Part shown: in pieces, positions 35,443 through 45,200 of the stretch
Numbering within the stretch: position 1 is the first letter of the stretch
Layout: every line of letters starts with the position of its first letter
Assembly (NCBI GenBank): GCA_965230605.1
Contig: CBDDLD010000004.1
Location: 1,612,001 to 1,676,000, forward strand
DNA from: CBDDLD01 sp965230605
GTDB taxonomy: Bacteria > Bacteroidota > Bacteroidia > Flavobacteriales > Flavobacteriaceae
Reading direction: 5' to 3'
DNA length: 64,000 bases
Notes under the pieces: generated by a model
The model's input: only the letters and a program-made list of their open reading frames with translations
What the model was told of the DNA's origin: nothing
Databases searched by the model: none
Program-made: the position numbers and the translations under genes

Positions 35443-36312
35443 ATGGAGATAAAAGAACTAGAAAAATTATGGGCTAAAGCACAGTTAGATTTATTTGGTA
35501 AACAAATAACAGGAATTAAACTAAATGTTTTAGCAAAACAAACTTATGATAGCATAAGACGGATAGAAATATATAAAACATATAGTTTGAGGGCTATACA
35601 AGCAGTAGAAGAAAATAAACCTTTTATTTATACTTCTAACCCGTTTATTTTAGCTCAACGACCTGATTTAACTATTAGTGATAGAGTTTGGATAATATAC
35701 CTAGCGACATATTTTGGAAAAAGTAATAAGTCAAAGTGGACTTTATTTAATAGGGCTTCATTTGACAATAACAACGAATTGATAACATTTGATAAAATTC
35801 AATCAGATTTAAATAGCTATTTTAAGTACCTAGATAGTTTAGATTTTTTTGATGGTTGCACTTATTCCAATCATAGAAAATATACAGCGAAGAAATTATA
35901 TGGTGAAAAGGGTTTATTTAGGAGTATTGAATATTTTGTTAAAAATATTGAATCTTATGTAACTGATGGTGAAATGTCATTTCACGATATGTATAAGCTT
36001 GCACAAAAAATACCAAATTTTGGACGTCTTGGAGGGTTTGATTTTACAAGTGCATTAGTTAAATCTGGTTTGAATATAGCTGAGCCAACATCTATGTATG
36101 CAGAACACAGTACTGGACCACTTCAGGGTTTAAAATTGCTATTAAGATTAACTGGTAGTAATACCTCTATGGCATCTCAAAAAAAATTAGGTGTAGATTT
36201 AATGGATTGGTTTTCAAGGAATAGTAATATATTCATGGTTGGTCAAGTTTTAGAAGATTGTATTTGTAACTGGCAAAAAGACACAACCAATTATATCCGT
36301 TACACAGGCTAA
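35443..36312 (+). CDS. Alpha-glutamyl/putrescinyl-thymine pyrophosphorylase clade 3-like protein
   Basis: This 289-residue helical protein has blocks I recall from the aGPT-Pplase clade 3 family: LTISDRVWIIYLATYFGK, YSNHRKY (141-147), FGRLGGFDF (193-201), AEPTSMYAEHSTGPLQG (213-229) and VLEDCICNWQK (269-279). The family was predicted by comparative genomics to exchange pyrophosphate-activated hydroxymethyl bases for amino acids or polyamines in DNA (hypermodified thymines of phages). The start codon is immediately after the TS-like stop. The pairing supports nucleotide modification. Biochemistry of clade 3 is unproven, and I have not compared it to a profile. Confidence 0.72.
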   Translation: MEIKELEKLWAKAQLDLFGKQITGIKLNVLAKQTYDSIRRIEIYKTYSLRAIQAVEENKPFIYTSNPFILAQRPDLTISDRVWIIYLATYFGKSNKSKWTLFNRASFDNNNELITFDKIQSDLNSYFKYLDSLDFFDGCTYSNHRKYTAKKLYGEKGLFRSIEYFVKNIESYVTDGEMSFHDMYKLAQKIPNFGRLGGFDFTSALVKSGLNIAEPTSMYAEHSTGPLQGLKLLLRLTGSNTSMASQKKLGVDLMDWFSRNSNIFMVGQVLEDCICNWQKDTTNYIRYTG

Positions 36313-36316
36313 GTTA

Positions 36317-37378
36317 TTAAAAATCTACTCTACGATATACCTTTCTATACCAACTATAAGGTGCTAACTTTTCTCTATGTATCTGCGCAACGATTAACGA
36401 AGCAGAAATATCATATTTAACCGCTAAAGAAAGAATATCATTGTAGGAATTACATCGTCTAATTTGAGTTTTAATATTATCTGGAAATAATAAATTTTCC
36501 ACATATTCATTAGCTTCTTGCTCTTCATAAATATTTTCATTCTTCAACGAAGCCAACTGAAACTCATCATCTGAATAGTGTATTAATGGATACTTTAGAC
36601 TGTGCAACAAGCAATGTGATAATTCATGTAAAAAAGTAAACCAGAACGCTGCATTATTTTTATACCTATCAGTTATTACAACTAAACGATAATCTTTCAA
36701 TAGTTTCTTGGTAAATCCTGAAACACCATATCCAGCCTTACTAGAAACAAATAAAACAGCTATTCCGCATGAATTACATAGTTCCTTGATTTTATCTAAT
36801 ATGTTAGTAATACGATTTACCTTTGAGTATGAGATTATTTCTGGAAGCAATTGACTCAACATTTCATTAGAAAATTTTTCAATTTTCCCATCATAAATTA
36901 ATGACTCTGCTTCTTTTTCACAGTCTCTAATCCAATTGGCAATATTAACTGGAGACGGTTCAAATCTTTGCGTTCTACTGTATAAGATTTTTGGGCTTTC
37001 AAAATAATCCAAAACTAAGTGTTCAAATGAAGAATACTGAAAGTCATTTAGCAAATTATTAATATCAGTATTACGTGAAACACATAATTTATCCAAAGTC
37101 AATTTGTATTCAGAATAAATTTGTTCATTAGACCTAGCGGTTTCTTCAAAATAATCATTATATCTATTTGCCCAAAATCTTTCTGAACCACCAAGAATTT
37201 GAGATAATTGATAAACAATCTTTTCACTTACTTCTAATTGATCATGTATAAGCTTTCCAAAATCTTCTGTACTTAGGCTTAAGTTTTCCCTAAAAAGCTT
37301 AATATCTAAATCTAAGTCTGATACTCTTCTTAATATTGTAGCGCTTGGCGGAGAAGCAATCTCAAATTGATAGTCCAT
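36317..37378 (-). CDS. HigA-like HTH fused to ImmA/IrrE metallopeptidase
   Basis: This 353-residue protein has an N-terminal XRE-type HTH (LDLDIKLFRENLSLSTEDFGKL..., then SQILGGSERFWANRYNDYF at about 59-77) of the kind found in HigA antitoxins. The ImmA/IrrE domain follows with WFTFLHELSHCLLH (HExxH: H251, E252, H255) and a downstream EEQEANEY. Such fusions typically repress their own promoter and are relieved when the protease acts. The gene lies six bases after a small ORF on the same strand and is convergent with the pyrophosphorylase-like gene (4 bases between them). Confidence 0.85.
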   Translation of the reverse strand: MDYQFEIASPPSATILRRVSDLDLDIKLFRENLSLSTEDFGKLIHDQLEVSEKIVYQLSQILGGSERFWANRYNDYFEETARSNEQIYSEYKLTLDKLCVSRNTDINNLLNDFQYSSFEHLVLDYFESPKILYSRTQRFEPSPVNIANWIRDCEKEAESLIYDGKIEKFSNEMLSQLLPEIISYSKVNRITNILDKIKELCNSCGIAVLFVSSKAGYGVSGFTKKLLKDYRLVVITDRYKNNAAFWFTFLHELSHCLLHSLKYPLIHYSDDEFQLASLKNENIYEEQEANEYVENLLFPDNIKTQIRRCNSYNDILSLAVKYDISASLIVAQIHREKLAPYSWYRKVYRRVDF

Positions 37379-37384
37379 TAATTC

Positions 37385-37723
37385 TTACTTATATTTTTGT
37401 TTTTTCGTTAAGTCTGATTGTAAATCAACATTTATAATTCGGATAACCTTAATTCTTTCTATTTGATTATCTGTTGGGTTTTTATACGTACTAATTATAC
37501 TGCAAATAATTTTGAAGGAGTTATATTCAATAGTTAATAGATTATCTTCTTTATCTATAACGTAATTAATTGGTGAATCTATTAATCTAGGTGCTGCTTT
37601 TAAATCTGCTATAATCCCTCTAATATCTTTAATCTCTTCGATAGAAAAACTTGAATTAACAGATCCAGGTCTAAGTAATAGACAACATTCTCTGACATCA
37701 TTATTTTCGTAAGATATAAACAT
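37385..37723 (-). CDS. Small hypothetical protein, candidate toxin-side partner of HigA-ImmA
   Basis: This 112-residue protein has mixed alpha/beta composition (SIEEIKDIRGIIADLKAAP; YNSFKIICSIIST; KVIRIINVD). It starts at the ATG at 37723 and ends six bases before the HigA-ImmA gene, matching the toxin-first order of higBA loci. I cannot show a RelE/HigB active-site motif, so the toxin idea rests on position alone. It could also be a regulatory or unrelated small protein. Confidence 0.55.
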   Translation of the reverse strand: MFISYENNDVRECCLLLRPGSVNSSFSIEEIKDIRGIIADLKAAPRLIDSPINYVIDKEDNLLTIEYNSFKIICSIISTYKNPTDNQIERIKVIRIINVDLQSDLTKKQKYK

Positions 37724-37918
37724 ACCTTAAAATTATAACTTTTAATTTAAATTACTAACTAATTTACTACTCTCAATTTTTATTCCATTACACACACATT
37801 TTCCCCACTACTCTACCCTTTCAAAAAAGAGTGTTCCATTAACATTGTAAAGATACTTTGTGCTAAAATTTTTTGAAGAAACTGTAGTAACAACTTTCGC
37901 TTTTATCCAAAGCTCAAG

Positions 37919-37975
37919 TTACATAACGCTAGTACATTATGAAACAAAATGTTATCATAATAAGTCGTTATGTAA
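37919..37975. repeat. 57-base multi-stem inverted repeat, attC-like architecture
   Basis: TTACATAACG (37919-37928) pairs with CGTTATGTAA (37966-37975), a perfect 10-bp outer stem. Inside lies a second pair TTATGA / TCATAA (37937-37942, 37955-37960), with unequal unpaired spacers of 8 and 5 bases and a 12-base central loop. This outer-stem/spacer/inner-stem layout is reminiscent of integron attC sites. The outer GTTATGT does not strictly fit the GTTRRRY core, and no integrase is visible. The surrounding 297-base gap (37724-38020) holds no gene. Confidence 0.5.
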
Positions 37976-38020
37976 AATTGCTTTGAAACGATAGAAAATC
38001 GAAAATTATTGCAATCATAA

Positions 38021-38584
38021 TTATTTAGGCAATCGGTTCTTTATGGTTGCAATTTGCCCCATATGGTTTGCCGAATGTTCCATAACGTGGTACCAAATAT
38101 AATGGTAGTTGAGTCCGTCTTCTATATTTGATGAGAACCAAGCATCATCTTTAGTTTTGAGTTCTTTCAGGGTTTTTTCACGGACTTCATCCCATAAATC
38201 CAAATAAAATTTGATCGGGTGACCTTTGAGTATGTTTTTTACGTCTTGATTAATTTCGCCTGCGATACCAAACCGCTTTCGCTCATCTTCTGTCCAATCC
38301 CGACCCTCTAATGTCGCTACCTGATAATACGATTCCGTAGACACCAAATGCATGATCAATGCTCCTATGCTATTCGCATTATCATCATATAAGAAATCCG
38401 TTTGCGATTGGTCTAAATCCTTAACTTGTTCGGTAATCCTGTCTTTTAAGTCTTCTAACATATAGACCATTAGACCAATCTGTGGTGAATAGCCCTCAAC
38501 GGATTTTAGTTCCCCTTGTGCGTTTAACAGGAGTATTGGTAATAAAAGCAGTAAAAGGCTGATTTTTGTTTTCAAGGATTTCAT
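38021..38584 (-). CDS. Exported DinB-like (DinB_2) protein
   Basis: This 187-residue protein has an N-terminal signal peptide (LLLLLPILLLNAQ) followed by a four-helix DinB-like bundle. Metal-ligand-type His are in IGALIMHLVSTESYY and HYIWYHVMEHSANHMGQIA, where the last HxxxHxxxH-like cluster is typical. DinB-fold proteins bind divalent metal and some are thiol-dependent transferases. Export is unusual for the fold. Single gene with no clear partner. Confidence 0.8.
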   Translation of the reverse strand: MKSLKTKISLLLLLLPILLLNAQGELKSVEGYSPQIGLMVYMLEDLKDRITEQVKDLDQSQTDFLYDDNANSIGALIMHLVSTESYYQVATLEGRDWTEDERKRFGIAGEINQDVKNILKGHPIKFYLDLWDEVREKTLKELKTKDDAWFSSNIEDGLNYHYIWYHVMEHSANHMGQIATIKNRLPK

Positions 38585-38802
38585 AGTATCGTGTTCAAAT
38601 TAATAGATTGATATGGAAAGGTATTCAAAGTTACCATTTCTGACTATCCATTTGACAAGGTTTTAACATTGTGTAGATTCCTTCTATCCCACCTATGGAA
38701 TGAGTTTTCTTAAAAAATATGACTAAACATCTAAAAATGTACACTTTACGTATAAATAAGCATTTTATTTCTTATCTTCCACTTATAACCAATACCTATA
38801 TC

Positions 38803-39198
38803 ATGAAATTATTTCCAATTCTTAAGAGATTTGTACTTCTTAGCCTTTTTGTTTTTGTACTGAGCGCCTGTAGTAGTGATGATAATGATTCAGCCCCTAC
38901 CGTTTCCCAACAACTCGTTGGTAAATGGCTGGTACTTTCCATAAATGGTGTTCCGGCCGATCTGGCTGGTGTGATGCAAGATGTAGAATTTAGTAGTAAT
39001 GGTGATTATCGCGAGGTAATACAAAATGGCCAATCCATTATTATTGATGGCATTTGGTCCCTCGCCGAAAATGATGTGGATATCACTGTTGAAATTGACA
39101 ACGGCGGCGGTACCAGAACTTGGTCTATTGATGCAATTTCTAGTACGAGCTTAACCCTGATTGATGTCGATATACCCTATGTGTTTGAGAAAGAATAG
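38803..39198 (+). CDS. Lipocalin-like lipoprotein
   Basis: I start it at the ATG at 38803 (131 residues), which directly precedes a type II signal peptide with the lipobox LSACSS (Cys near 22) followed by an acidic DDNDS stretch, as in exported Bacteroidota lipoproteins. An upstream in-frame ATG at 38719 would put 28 residues before the signal and is unlikely. The mature part has LVGKWLVLSINGVP and ENDVDITVEIDNGG, the lipocalin_4-like beta-barrel pattern. Ligand unknown. Confidence 0.75.
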   Translation: MKLFPILKRFVLLSLFVFVLSACSSDDNDSAPTVSQQLVGKWLVLSINGVPADLAGVMQDVEFSSNGDYREVIQNGQSIIIDGIWSLAENDVDITVEIDNGGGTRTWSIDAISSTSLTLIDVDIPYVFEKE

Positions 39199-39376
39199 TT
39201 TTTAGTCAAACCGAAGCCCGACTCAATTAACTTTCAAAACGTTCTCAAGTCCATGTAAAAAAGGGCTCAAATGCTATAAAACAATCTGAGCTTCTTAAAT
39301 ACTGTTTTGTTGTCTACTAATCAACTAAGCATATATAGAATCTAAAGTATCGATAAATACCTTTTCTTAAAAAACA

Positions 39377-39404
39377 AAAACCCAAGAATCTCTCCTTGGG
39401 TTTT
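39377..39404. terminator. Bidirectional intrinsic terminator
   Basis: AAAACCCAAG (39377-39386) pairs with CTTGGGTTTT (39395-39404) around an 8-base loop. There is a long T-run on the minus strand and a shorter one on the plus strand. It ends the S9 peptidase gene (stop at 39431) and also lies downstream of the lipoprotein gene. Confidence 0.8.
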
Positions 39405-39430
39405 ATCTTTTATAATTGTAATAAGTTTAT

Positions 39431-42271
39431 CTAATCCTTATCCCCTTCTACATACTCATAGCCTTGGTTAATGCCTTTTTCTAGTGCAGGCACACCACGG
39501 TCCATCCAAATCGGTTTAGGCTCGCCCTTGAGGTAATGGTCAAAGAACTGCGCCATTCGGATATTAAAATCGATACGATTTTGCCATTTTAGTGGCCAGT
39601 GCGGTTCACCGTTATAGTTTAAGAACCACGAAGGCTTCCCTAAACGTCGTAAACTCACAAAGAACTCAATACCCTGATACCATGGCACGTGACCATCAGC
39701 ATCATTATGCATGATTAATAGTGGGGTATTGATCTTATCGATATTAAAGATCGGTGAATTTTCCACATAGCGCTGAGGGTATTCCCATGGCGTACCCCCT
39801 ATCCGACTCTGTGTATGCTCGTATTGGAATTGGCGGCTTAAGCCTGTCCACCAACGGATACCTCCATAGGCACTGATCATATTCGGTACCGGTGCTCCGG
39901 ACTCAGCCGCTTTAAAAATATCAGTCTTAGTCACTAAATAGGCGATTTGATAACCACCCCAGCTGTGCCCTTGCACACCGATATTATCTTTATCAATAAA
40001 GCCTTTGTCGATTAAGGCCGTGATTCCCGGAATCACACAATTAAAAGCACTTTCGCCAGGATAACCATCGCGGTAATACACATCGGGGTTAAAGATCACA
40101 TAACCACGACTCGCGTAGAACGGATAATTGATGGTGCTACGTCCATAAGACGGTGCACGGTGACGGTATAGACCATCAGAGCTCTTCTCATAGAAATTCA
40201 CGATCATTGGGTACTTCTTATTAGGGTCAAAGTTCTCCGGCTTAATCAGCATCCCTTTTAATGGTTTCCCATCAAGAGACACCCACTCTACCATTTCTGC
40301 CGTTCCCCAATTGTAATCTTTTTGCTGCGGATTGGCATCTGTGATTTGTTTCGGTGATTTAAAATCGAGATTTGAACTCCATAAATTTGGAAATTCTGTG
40401 AAGGACTGTCGCGTAAATAGCATGCGCTCCTTTTTATCGTTTTGTGCTAACCAAGGACGACCATAACTGTATGGGCCTTCGATAAGTCCTTTAACGGTTT
40501 TCTTTTTCGGATCGTAGCTCGCATAACCTCCATATTTATTCCCTTCATTAAAGGTGCTTAAGAGCCACGATTTACTATTCGAAATCGATCGCTCTTCATT
40601 ATCGACTCTAACGTAACGGTAACGTGTGTTTTTAGATCGACCATTAGTAAGGTTTTCAGAAGCCCCGGTATCCGGATTAAAGGCCCAGATATCATAACGA
40701 TCATAAATTAAGAATCTAGCATCATTTTCAGTCCATCCTGCAAATCCATAACTATACGGATCATCCGGATAGTCGTGTAGTTCATTGTAGAACTGTCGTC
40801 CTTTGGTGAGTGCTGTATACTTTAAGGTTTCCAAATTATAGGTAAACCAGGTACTGTCTTTACGGCTATACCCATAGAGGTACTTGCCCTTAGGACTCAT
40901 AGAATTCCCACCATAGACCTTTTTAGCAATATCAGTACGTTGACCTGTAGCCAGGTTCACACGTTGTAAATCTCTAGGGTATTGCGCGGTCCATTGGCTT
41001 TGAAGGCGATATGGTGTTCCATTACCAATAACCGCATAGGTACTATTCCCTTCATCACCATAACTCATGGAGTCATAGTCCGGATTGGCAACTTGTACCA
41101 TTTTGTTGGTGTTAAAATCATACACCGTGGTAAATGCTTTTCGTTTGTCTCTGTTCACATCCAATTCCTGAACCGTATATAATCGAGGTTCATCATAGGT
41201 CCAGACTTCCACATTGACAATTTCTTCATCAATTAGAGAGGTATCTTGCACAATAGGCTTGGTTCTTAAACCAAAGAATAAACGTTGCTCATTTTTAGAA
41301 AACTGTAATCTCTGATCACTAGACACTAATAGTTTCGTCCCATTATCTTCAGAATTCACAATAAGCGTTGCCTTATCAGCCCCTTGATTCCAGGCATAAA
41401 GCTCAGGCTTTTTAATGAGGCTCTTGGTAGAGTCTGCATTGACCACAAACCCAATACGATTCCCGGATTCTGATATGCCCAATTGCGGGTATTTGGTTTT
41501 CTCATGACTGGCAAATAACAGTTGGCGTGCTCCAGTCTCTACATTATACTGATAAACACCACCTTCAAACTTATCCTTCTCACCTGAAGTCGCATAGGTT
41601 AAGACCTTTCCTTTTTCAGCAATACGATAACTATGTACAAACTTTAAGGTGTCTTCTGCCCCATTGGATAATTGACGGATTACCAAATGAAAACCATTAT
41701 CTTTAGATACTTTCTTTGGTTTCTTCTTTTTGGTCTTCATCGTGTCCTGCTTCTTAGTTACAGCTGTATCCTTTTTCTTGGTCGCCGATGTGTCCTTCTT
41801 TTTCTTAGGGGGTTTCACGGGTTCCAACATATACGCTACAATACCCGACCATTTTTCCGGCATGCGGTAGGACTTTATATTCGGAATCTTCTTAACCGAT
41901 TTCTTATTAATATCATAGATCACCAAAGTATCTTTTGGCATATCCTTCTTTTTTACTTTGCGGCGTTTCATTTCGGTAATGCTATCTTTCCAGGCATTCA
42001 CCGTGAACACCACATATTCGGAGTCATACGAAAAGCTTCCTCCTATGCTTCTTTCATGAGACATTATAGGGTTGCCATTAATATCTAAAAGTTGAAGGGT
42101 TTGATTACGCTCCTCTTTATCTAAACTGTAAAGGACATAGTCTCCGGAATTTGAAATATTGACATTTCTTACGCGGTTCCATAAGGCTTTGTCGTCATGC
42201 TGCATGACTTTTTTCTGTGCCGTTACTGATGATGTAAGACACAAAACACAAAGAATTATTAAGATTCTCAT
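39431..42271 (-). CDS. Exported S9 family (prolyl oligopeptidase) peptidase
   Basis: This is 946 residues from the ATG at 42271, directly at the signal peptide MRILIILCVLCLTSSVTAQ; a start ten codons earlier is possible. A long Lys-rich insertion (KKKDTSATKKKDTAVTKK) lies in the N-terminal beta-propeller region. The C-terminal alpha/beta hydrolase has the nucleophile GHSWGGYQIA, acid Asp in HNDADGHVPW and catalytic His in EPHWPLKW. It hydrolyses peptides in the periplasm or outside. It begins 13 bases after the sortilin-like gene at 42285, so they may be one unit. Confidence 0.9.
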   Translation of the reverse strand: MRILIILCVLCLTSSVTAQKKVMQHDDKALWNRVRNVNISNSGDYVLYSLDKEERNQTLQLLDINGNPIMSHERSIGGSFSYDSEYVVFTVNAWKDSITEMKRRKVKKKDMPKDTLVIYDINKKSVKKIPNIKSYRMPEKWSGIVAYMLEPVKPPKKKKDTSATKKKDTAVTKKQDTMKTKKKKPKKVSKDNGFHLVIRQLSNGAEDTLKFVHSYRIAEKGKVLTYATSGEKDKFEGGVYQYNVETGARQLLFASHEKTKYPQLGISESGNRIGFVVNADSTKSLIKKPELYAWNQGADKATLIVNSEDNGTKLLVSSDQRLQFSKNEQRLFFGLRTKPIVQDTSLIDEEIVNVEVWTYDEPRLYTVQELDVNRDKRKAFTTVYDFNTNKMVQVANPDYDSMSYGDEGNSTYAVIGNGTPYRLQSQWTAQYPRDLQRVNLATGQRTDIAKKVYGGNSMSPKGKYLYGYSRKDSTWFTYNLETLKYTALTKGRQFYNELHDYPDDPYSYGFAGWTENDARFLIYDRYDIWAFNPDTGASENLTNGRSKNTRYRYVRVDNEERSISNSKSWLLSTFNEGNKYGGYASYDPKKKTVKGLIEGPYSYGRPWLAQNDKKERMLFTRQSFTEFPNLWSSNLDFKSPKQITDANPQQKDYNWGTAEMVEWVSLDGKPLKGMLIKPENFDPNKKYPMIVNFYEKSSDGLYRHRAPSYGRSTINYPFYASRGYVIFNPDVYYRDGYPGESAFNCVIPGITALIDKGFIDKDNIGVQGHSWGGYQIAYLVTKTDIFKAAESGAPVPNMISAYGGIRWWTGLSRQFQYEHTQSRIGGTPWEYPQRYVENSPIFNIDKINTPLLIMHNDADGHVPWYQGIEFFVSLRRLGKPSWFLNYNGEPHWPLKWQNRIDFNIRMAQFFDHYLKGEPKPIWMDRGVPALEKGINQGYEYVEGDKD

Positions 42272-42284
42272 AGGTTCTATTGGT

Positions 42285-45200
42285 TTAGTTTTTATTCTCA
42301 TATCCGCGACCTGGAGTGTATGGTGCGCCTGAGTTGATTAATTGTTGTTCTAAGGCTTTAAGATCATTATTAAAAATGCGTTCCATCTTAGCTTTAATAG
42401 CGGTTACTTGTTCTTTGGCTATGGCATAACTATCACGATGCGTCTGCGTTGGCGTAGCTGTAGAGTACTTTTGCTCATAGCCTATAGATCCTAAACGACT
42501 CGCCGGAGATGGTGGTTGATCCATATCTAAGCGACGTTTTACCGGATCTCCATACATAGCTAATTGTACCTCGTCTAATTGATCTTCGATGGCTTTTACA
42601 CTTGCAGTTAAATTGCCTACAGGTTGCTCAGCACGTTTAATGGCTGCCTTAATGTGTCTTAGTTTATTTCTAGACTCAGACATTAAGCGTTGGGTAATAC
42701 TCATATCGGCTTGAAGCTTTGCCAATGCTTTTTGAAAGGCGACTTTTTCAGCACGGTTTTCAGCAGGCATCTCTACATTATCTAATGCTTTAACTTCAAA
42801 ACTGACTGGTCCAGTAAGTGAACTTAAGACACCATCTTTCAATAACCCCATTTCTACAGTGTAAGTGCCAGGGGCTACAAGTGTACCTTCATCACGTCCA
42901 CTAAATGGATTGTAGAATGATGATCGATTCAAATTGATTGGGTTTTGAGGCACATATCTCAAATCCCAATGGAACCTTTGTACACCTTTACTAGCTGATC
43001 TGAATTCCTTTTTAACCACTTTACCACTAGCATCTTTAATGGTGAATACCAATTCCGGTTTATTTTCATCACCTTCTGCCTTAAGAGCGTCATAGTTAGG
43101 ATAAGGCGTGTCCTTGCCTTCTTTTATAAGTTTCTTTTCTTTCTTTTGGCGTTCACTCTTTAAGGATTTATAACTCGAATTATAATAGTAAGTAATCATG
43201 GCTTCAGGGCCAAGATTTGCTGCTGTATAGAAATTATCTCCTTGGAAGGATTTTCCCGGTAACCCTAGAGGACTGCTTTGCTCCCACATTAGTGCAGTTC
43301 TTACTGGATAAATTTTAGCTTCATCAGTTGGTTCAGCATTTTCAATAGTTCGTAATACCGAATAGTCATCCATAACATAAAAACCACGCCCGAACGTACC
43401 GAGTACCAAATCATTTTCACGTTCTTGAATCGCAATATCTCTAACGGCAATCGTTGGTAAGCCATTCTTTAACTGTTTCCAGTTTTTACCCTGGTCCGGA
43501 GAGAAAAACGCTCCAAACTCAGTCCCTACAAATAATAAGTTACGATCAACATGATCTTCTTCAATCGCATAAACGCTACCACGTTCCGGAAGGTTAGATT
43601 GTATGGCCGTCCAGCTAGAACCTTTATCCGAAGACTTAAATACATAGGGCTTGAAATCACCATATTTATGGTGGTTAAATGCCACATAGATGACATTCTC
43701 GTCGTGCTTAGATAAATACACACTATTCACATAGGATTGGTTAGGAGCTCCTGAAATACTAGCTATTTTTCTCCAGCTTTGCCCTCCATCTTCAGAGATA
43801 TGTACCAAACCATCATCGGTTCCTGCGGCTAATAAATTTCTGTTCAATGGCGATTCTGAAAACGCAACAATACTTCCATAAAGTGATGTTGACCCATTCT
43901 TCATCACTGCATCAATACTGACCACACGATCGTATACTTTTAAGGTATTTCTATCAATTTGCTGTGAAAGATCGTCACTAATCACATCCCAACTGTTCCC
44001 ATAATCATCAGATCTAAAGACTTTATTTGCTGAAAAATATAAACGGCCCGGGACATGTCTGCTTACTACTAGAGGTGCATCCCAATTGAAACGATAGGCA
44101 TTTTCACCTTTTCTGGCTTTCGGCTTAATACCTACTGTTTCACCACTCTTTTTGTCAAAACGTACCAATCCACCATACTGCGATTGTGCATAAACAATGT
44201 TTGGATTATTAGGATCGATTTGCGACTCGAAACCATCACCACCATTGGTAATAAACCATTCCGAGTTTCGAATACCATGATTGGTTAATACTCTTGAAGG
44301 CCCTCCAATACTAAAGTTATCTTGAGTTCCTCCGTATATATTATAAAATGGTGCATCATTATCTACAGCCACTTTATAGAATTGCGTCACGGGCAAATTC
44401 TTTTTAAAATCCCATGTTTTAGCGGCATCAAAGGTTTCGTATATACCCCCGTCACAACCAACGACCCAATGTTTATTATTGTGTGGGTTAATCCACATGC
44501 AGTGATTATCCACGTGTTTTGTGTCTTCACCAACGCGTTGAAAGCTTTTACCACCATTATGTGTGACTGACATCCAGGTGTCCATAGAATAAACCGTGTT
44601 TTCATCAACAGGGTCTGCGATGATTTCCTGATAGTAGTTTCCACTCGTCACATGCGAGCTACGTTTCTCCCAGCTGGCACCTCTATTGGTAGAAGCATAA
44701 AATCCACCTTTTCTATCAGCAGCCTCAACAATAGCATATATAATTTCAGGATTTGCTGGCGATATAGCCAGTCCGATACGACCTAATTCCACACCCGGTA
44801 ACCCTTTATTGATCTTTGTCCAAGTTTTACCACCATCCACACTTTTGTGCATTGCAGATCCTGGTCCACCACCCACATAGGTATAGACATGACGACGTCT
44901 TTGTAATGTAGATGCATAAAGCACATCAGGATCTCTTGGATCCATAACTATGTCATTTACTCCGGTATGCTCATCAACTTCAATGATAGAGTTCCAGGTC
45001 TTCCCTCCATCTTCTGTTTTATAGAGACCTCTGTCACCACCTTTACTCCATAAAGGCCCTATAGCAGCGACATAAACGATATCTGAATTTTCAGGATGGA
45101 CTATAATCTTTCCAATATGCTCGGAATTCTTAAGCCCCATATGCTTCCATGATTTACCACCATCGGAAGACTTGTATATCCCATCACCATAAGCCACGGA

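Noticed and set aside
37919..37975. A full integron cassette array
   Set aside because: Only one attC-like element and no integrase are visible; the imperfect core sequence makes an integron claim too strong, so it is kept as a repeat only.
38719..38802. Upstream start extending the lipocalin-like lipoprotein by 28 residues
   Set aside because: It would put a non-signal sequence before the lipoprotein signal peptide; the ATG at 38803 fits the signal peptide.
41672..42088. 138-codon plus-strand ORF opposite the S9 peptidase
   Set aside because: It is antisense to the Lys-rich insertion of the peptidase; Leu/Phe-rich composition is the complement of Lys codons.
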